Shown piece by piece: positions 60,109-64,000 of a stretch of DNA of 64,000 nt. A program made the position numbers and the translations under genes. The stretch comes from Ophiodon elongatus (Eukaryota; Chordata; Actinopteri; Perciformes; Hexagrammidae), in contig JACSYO010002163.1 of assembly GCA_016806645.1 (NCBI GenBank), forward strand, positions 1,349,001-1,413,000, read 5' to 3'. Positions within the stretch are counted from its first letter, which is position 1. Every line of letters starts with the position of its first letter. The notes beneath the pieces were generated by a model that did no database searches, was not told the DNA's origin, and worked only from the letters and a program-made list of their open reading frames with translations.

Positions 60109-62291
60109 GTGAGTTTATACACAACACAAAACCAGACACCACTGTCGCTGGAAGGAGGCCAACATCAACACCGTCAGCCAGAACTCGTGTATGTCGACTG
60201 TAGACTTGAGTACTAGAATCAAACAAACAGTGTTTACACAGAGTTCCAAAGATCAGTTCATTTTCTCCCAAAAACTGCACACTTATTAAGCTGTAATCTA
60301 ACTGATGTGACTGTGCTGTGATGAAACACATCAATGCTGCGGTTGATGTTGACATTTCTTACCAAAATTATACAAGTTTTATGGTTGAAAATGGCTCAAA
60401 ACACCATCTACTGTTTTAACTCAGCTTTAATGTTTCAAGGTCAGTTCTGAGTTTGAATCGACCGTTTGGGACAAATCTACGTCAAGAAAATAAAAGAATA
60501 TTAATGTCCTCTAATCAGACTCCCTCCTCTCCTCTCCAAACAGTAAACACTGTGTAGCTTTACAATCACAGCACAAGTCTGTTCTGGAAATTAATTTATC
60601 AGCACATCACAACATCTGTTGAATCGGAGTTAATGACTAATTATCTGGAGACAGAAATGTGCTTTCCTTCGCTATGACAAGAGTGTGAAGATGAAGCATT
60701 AAGTTGTTTAGTTTTTTTTATCATTTAGTGGCTGGCTAGCTAGCTAGCTAGCTAACATTAGCTTGCCATTACCACCATTCAAGATTCAAGATGTTTGTTG
60801 TCATTTCGGGTACAATCGTGTGAAATGCTTTTTGCTCGGAGGCTCCATAAAAGAAAGTAAATATAAAAAGAAACATGAAGTATAAATATAATAACAAAAC
60901 CATAAGAAGCAATACAAATATCCATCTAAGAAGAATACAAAACAAACAAACATAAAAATGTTACAATATGATTTCATGCTAACGTTACACTGATTACAGA
61001 AAATTAGCAGAACAGTTTGCTGGAGGTCAGCGGCTGAGCTCGGTCTCTGATCCCCGTTGCTAGGAGACTACAGGGAGGAGAGCAGATAATCGATCGGGAG
61101 ACGAAGGAGCTAATGTTAGCGCTGGCTAAATTTGAGTTGCGACTTGGTCTGTCTCCAAAAGCTGGCGTCCGCTCTCCTCCCAGCGAAGTGGGGAGTGAGT
61201 GAGTCTGTCTGCAGACTGCAAGAGAGGGGCGTAATTTGAAATTCAAGCTGGCTAGTTAGCTGGCTAGCTAGCTGATTTTCACCATGATTTCATGCTACAC
61301 TTGTTACAGAATATGAGCCGGACAAAGTAGTCAACCATCTGGCGATAGAAATGTTCTTTCCTACGCTGTGACAAGACTGAGTGTATGGATGAAACATTAA
61401 CTTGTTAAATTTCTACCCATTTAGCGCTTTTCTAGTTGGCTAGCTAGATCGCTAATTCCACCATGTTTCTTATTTAAGTTTTAATGGAGTCTTCACCATC
61501 TTATCGGTGCGTTACTGCCACCTACTGGACTGTGGAGCAGTAGATGGGAAGGAAAGAGAAAAAAACACTACTCTTAAGTTATTAATTAAAAGATTGCGTA
61601 CTTTTCCGATGTAATATTGTGTTTTCCATCAATTAGTCCGGATATTAATTCCCGTCTTTCTTCATCATACCTGTTGAAATGTATGAGTACATTATATTTA
61701 AGATAATTTCTTTAATCACAGGTTGAATGCCGCAATAATAAACAGATGAAAGCCAGAATGCCCTCAGAGGGTCACACACCTTTAAGAAAGTAGAAGTAGG
61801 CGTGGTTTCATCTCTCAACTGTTTGCCCACTTATTTGCATAATTCTTTTAATGATGCAGTGGGTGGACTCACTCAGAAAGTTACACATTAATCACCAACT
61901 GGAACAACCATCAGATGTGAATACACTCTGTGAATGGAATCGTGATTAGAAAGGTTTAAAAGGTGCAGAGACTTCCTAACACACCACTCACATTTCAGAT
62001 GTAAAGTGATCTCCGCCCATGATCAAAATAGAAGTGAATATGTTGCCAGGAAGAACCACAGCGCCATTAAGCCTTGAATATGGAACATTATCATTATCAT
62101 TCTGTGATGCTCTCTGAGAGGCTGTAGAGATGAACTGGTGTAATAAAGGATCAGTTCTTTAGCACCAGCTGGCCTCACTGATACTGGTTCTGGTGGGAGC
62201 CGGTTGATGAGCATGCATGAGTTCACCCACCACAGTCAGATATGTAAACATATCAAGGCCCTGATAGAAAGTTAGCCCCATTGCAGTAATA

Positions 62292-62342
<51 letters not shown>

Positions 62343-63197
62343 AAATCAGCACTTATTTGGAATGCCCATAATAGGAGGAGCTTCCCGTCGGACGTTTTCC
62401 TCTGCCTTGACCTTAATTGGAAGTTGAGAGATGAGTTCAGATCCTGAGGTATGTCAGCTCGGCTCTGTTTCTCACACACACACACACACACACACGGAGT
62501 AGCCCAGGAATAGCTGATGTGTAAACAAACTGCATGTTTAAGACAATTTTGGGTCTCGTTCACTTGCTTCTAAACCACAAATATTAACTTGTCTTTTTTT
62601 AGCCACGCTAGCAGTGGAGCTGTTTGAATCACAAGTCAGTCTGCCCATCCGTTTGGTCCAAGACTTTGGTCCAGAACCACGGGATAAATGGTCATGATGT
62701 TTGATACATTACCGTCGAAAAGCTTAAAATCTGACGATAATGACGTTTTTTACATCTTCTGACTGCAATAAACGACGTCGTTTTGGCGAATTCTTTGTTT
62801 TCTTTGTTGATTTCCTAAACTAAATTATCTTAAACCAGGTAAGGCTGTGTAGAGCTGGGCCTCAAATTCCCCATTTTACAGTCGATAAACACTTTTGATT
62901 CATGTGAAATCCTCCAAACTTAAAATGTAGCATTTTTCGCACCACTAGCTGTAAACAGTTAGTGTTTCAGCCTCAAAAGGCTCCTAGCGTGGCTGTCGAC
63001 TTCTAGTCTTGTTTCATAATTGCGGTTGGCTTTCTTAACACCCAAAACTAAGCACTTTTTCTTTTATAGAGTGGAGGTTGCTGCTCAACACAGCTGCTGC
63101 AGTGTCACACTAACCATCGACTGCTGTTTATACATTCCTCATATCGTTGCCAGCTAGACTTCAGTAGTCAGGGTAAACAGAAAGTCATCCCTTGCTG
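60109..63197. repeat. slc6a8 intron 7 with nested element D copies and (TA)n
   Basis: Element D copies at about 60585-61000 and 61240-61480; a (TA)23 array at 62294-62339. No exon encoding the next conserved block (DAIILALINS-type) is found, so the intron continues past the edge. Confidence 0.6.
60777..60970 (+). mobile_element. Small insertion inside element D
   Basis: A segment beginning tcaagattcaagatgtttgt splits the element D words ccaccat and gatttcatgct, which are contiguous in the other copies (for example at 16080-16098). Confidence 0.5.
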
Positions 63198-63516
63198 TGT
63201 TGAGCGGATAACAAGAGACGTTGTTGACCTCAAACTTCAATGAGAATTGCACGAATGCATTTTTATAATATTAGATGTATTTATATGTAATAGCAAGAAG
63301 TCCAGAGGGGTTTTGCATTCAGTCTCTCCGCTCTCAGACTCGACAGACCAATTGGCAAAGTACAGAGACGACAGCAGCTTTCAGAGAAATTGCTATTGAT
63401 CCTCTACTCGCCATCCACTCTCGTCTGCTGTCTTGAGTGTCTTACGTGAGCCTCATGTTAAAGCATATTGTACCGAAAATAAAATCTGTGGCAAAGAAAC
63501 ATTTATGATTCTTACA
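63198..63516 (+). mobile_element. Candidate 5' LTR of a retroelement
   Basis: Starts TGTTGAG and ends CTTACA, with a TATA-like run near 63263 and AATAAA at 63478-63483 about 33 nt before the end. The second LTR would be beyond the window, so the borders are provisional. Confidence 0.4.
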
Positions 63517-63748
63517 CATTTTGTTCCTCAAGATAATCTTCACAAATTAACTCCACTTTTATGATGTTTGAAGTTTAAAGTAGGAAGCTAAAGTTAGGCT
63601 ATAAAGGAACTCCACCACGGTCACATGACTACACGTCTCCACCACTAAGCTAAAGGAGGACTAGTGTTCTAGTGAGGACGTTTAGTCGTCTTATTCAGAC
63701 TATTTCTTAAGACAAGTAGAAGCTTCTAAATTCACCAGAGGGAGAACT

Positions 63749-64000
63749 ATGGATTCTGATATAGGCCTAAAGGTACTAAATCAAGGTTCTACTGTTAATG
63801 AACTGACCGCGGCTGAAACACAGTTTGAAATGGAAACACAATCTGTCAGCAAACGTTCTGTTAAACTGACACGAAAGGCATTATTGGATAAACTGGAGAA
63901 GCTACAAAAAGCTTGGAAGGCCAAACTAAACAGAGCATCTGGCCTTAAAAGGAAAATTCAAGCCCTAATGCACGAAAGAGAATATGAAACAGAGGTGGAA
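63749..64000 (+). CDS. Partial gag-like reading frame of a retroelement, open at the right edge
   Basis: An ATG-initiated frame of 84 codons with no stop before the window ends. The first 35 residues are acidic/polar. The next 45 are Lys/Leu-rich with heptad-like spacing (LTRKALLDKLEKLQKAWKAK), ending EREYETEVE. This resembles the N-terminal coiled coil of gag-type proteins in fish BEL/Pao-like retrotransposons as I remember them. It lies in the sense orientation of slc6a8 intron 7. The alternative is an unrelated coiled-coil gene exon. Confidence 0.5.
   Translation, partial: MDSDIGLKVLNQGSTVNELTAAETQFEMETQSVSKRSVKLTRKALLDKLEKLQKAWKAKLNRASGLKRKIQALMHEREYETEVE

Overview
The window is vertebrate nuclear DNA, almost certainly from a teleost fish. 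It has short exons with GT-AG introns, a very high density of (CA)n/(GT)n, (CT)n and (TA)n microsatellites, dispersed repeats, and orthologues of vertebrate genes. There is no sign of bacterial, organellar or viral genome organisation. The annotation below comes from stitching exons by hand, using splice-site dinucleotides, codon phase and remembered family conservation.

Layout. (1) 1-18835, minus strand: the 5' part of cdk16 (PCTAIRE-1 kinase). Three N-terminal coding exons are visible and are separated by large introns; the kinase domain lies beyond the left edge. (2) 18836-33938: mostly cdk16 upstream/first-intron or intergenic DNA. It holds repeats, a CpG-rich stretch near 28.0-28.7 kb that could be a promoter, a perfect 35-bp inverted repeat, and one weak coding-like island. 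(3) 33939-44810, plus strand: a complete nine-exon p4htm gene (transmembrane prolyl 4-hydroxylase, 506 codons). (4) 34953-36967, minus strand: a complete four-exon secreted frizzled-related gene of sizzled/crescent type (377 codons), nested inside p4htm intron 2 and carrying its own octamer/GC-box/TATA promoter. (5) 47182-60108, plus strand: the first seven coding exons of slc6a8 (creatine transporter); the rest lies past the right edge. (6) 63198-64000: a probable LTR retroelement 5' end with an open gag-like reading frame running off the window.

The genes do not form an operon-like unit. They are a membrane-bound oxygenase, a secreted Wnt/BMP-pathway modulator, a cyclin-Y-type kinase and a solute carrier that happen to be neighbours. 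The most notable non-coding structure is a set of (TG)n/(CA)n tracts lying directly against splice sites. The extreme case is p4htm intron 4: a 142-nt pure (GT)71 tract separates a UACUAA-like branch-point candidate from the 3' splice site, while the donors of exons 4 and 5 also abut TG or CA repeats. Other notable structures are a 71-nt poly-G run, a 1.6-kb minisatellite of 13-nt units that keeps all three minus-strand frames open, and a roughly 0.7-kb dispersed element present four times with internal direct repeats at both ends. I found no evidence of a new enzyme system or defence system.
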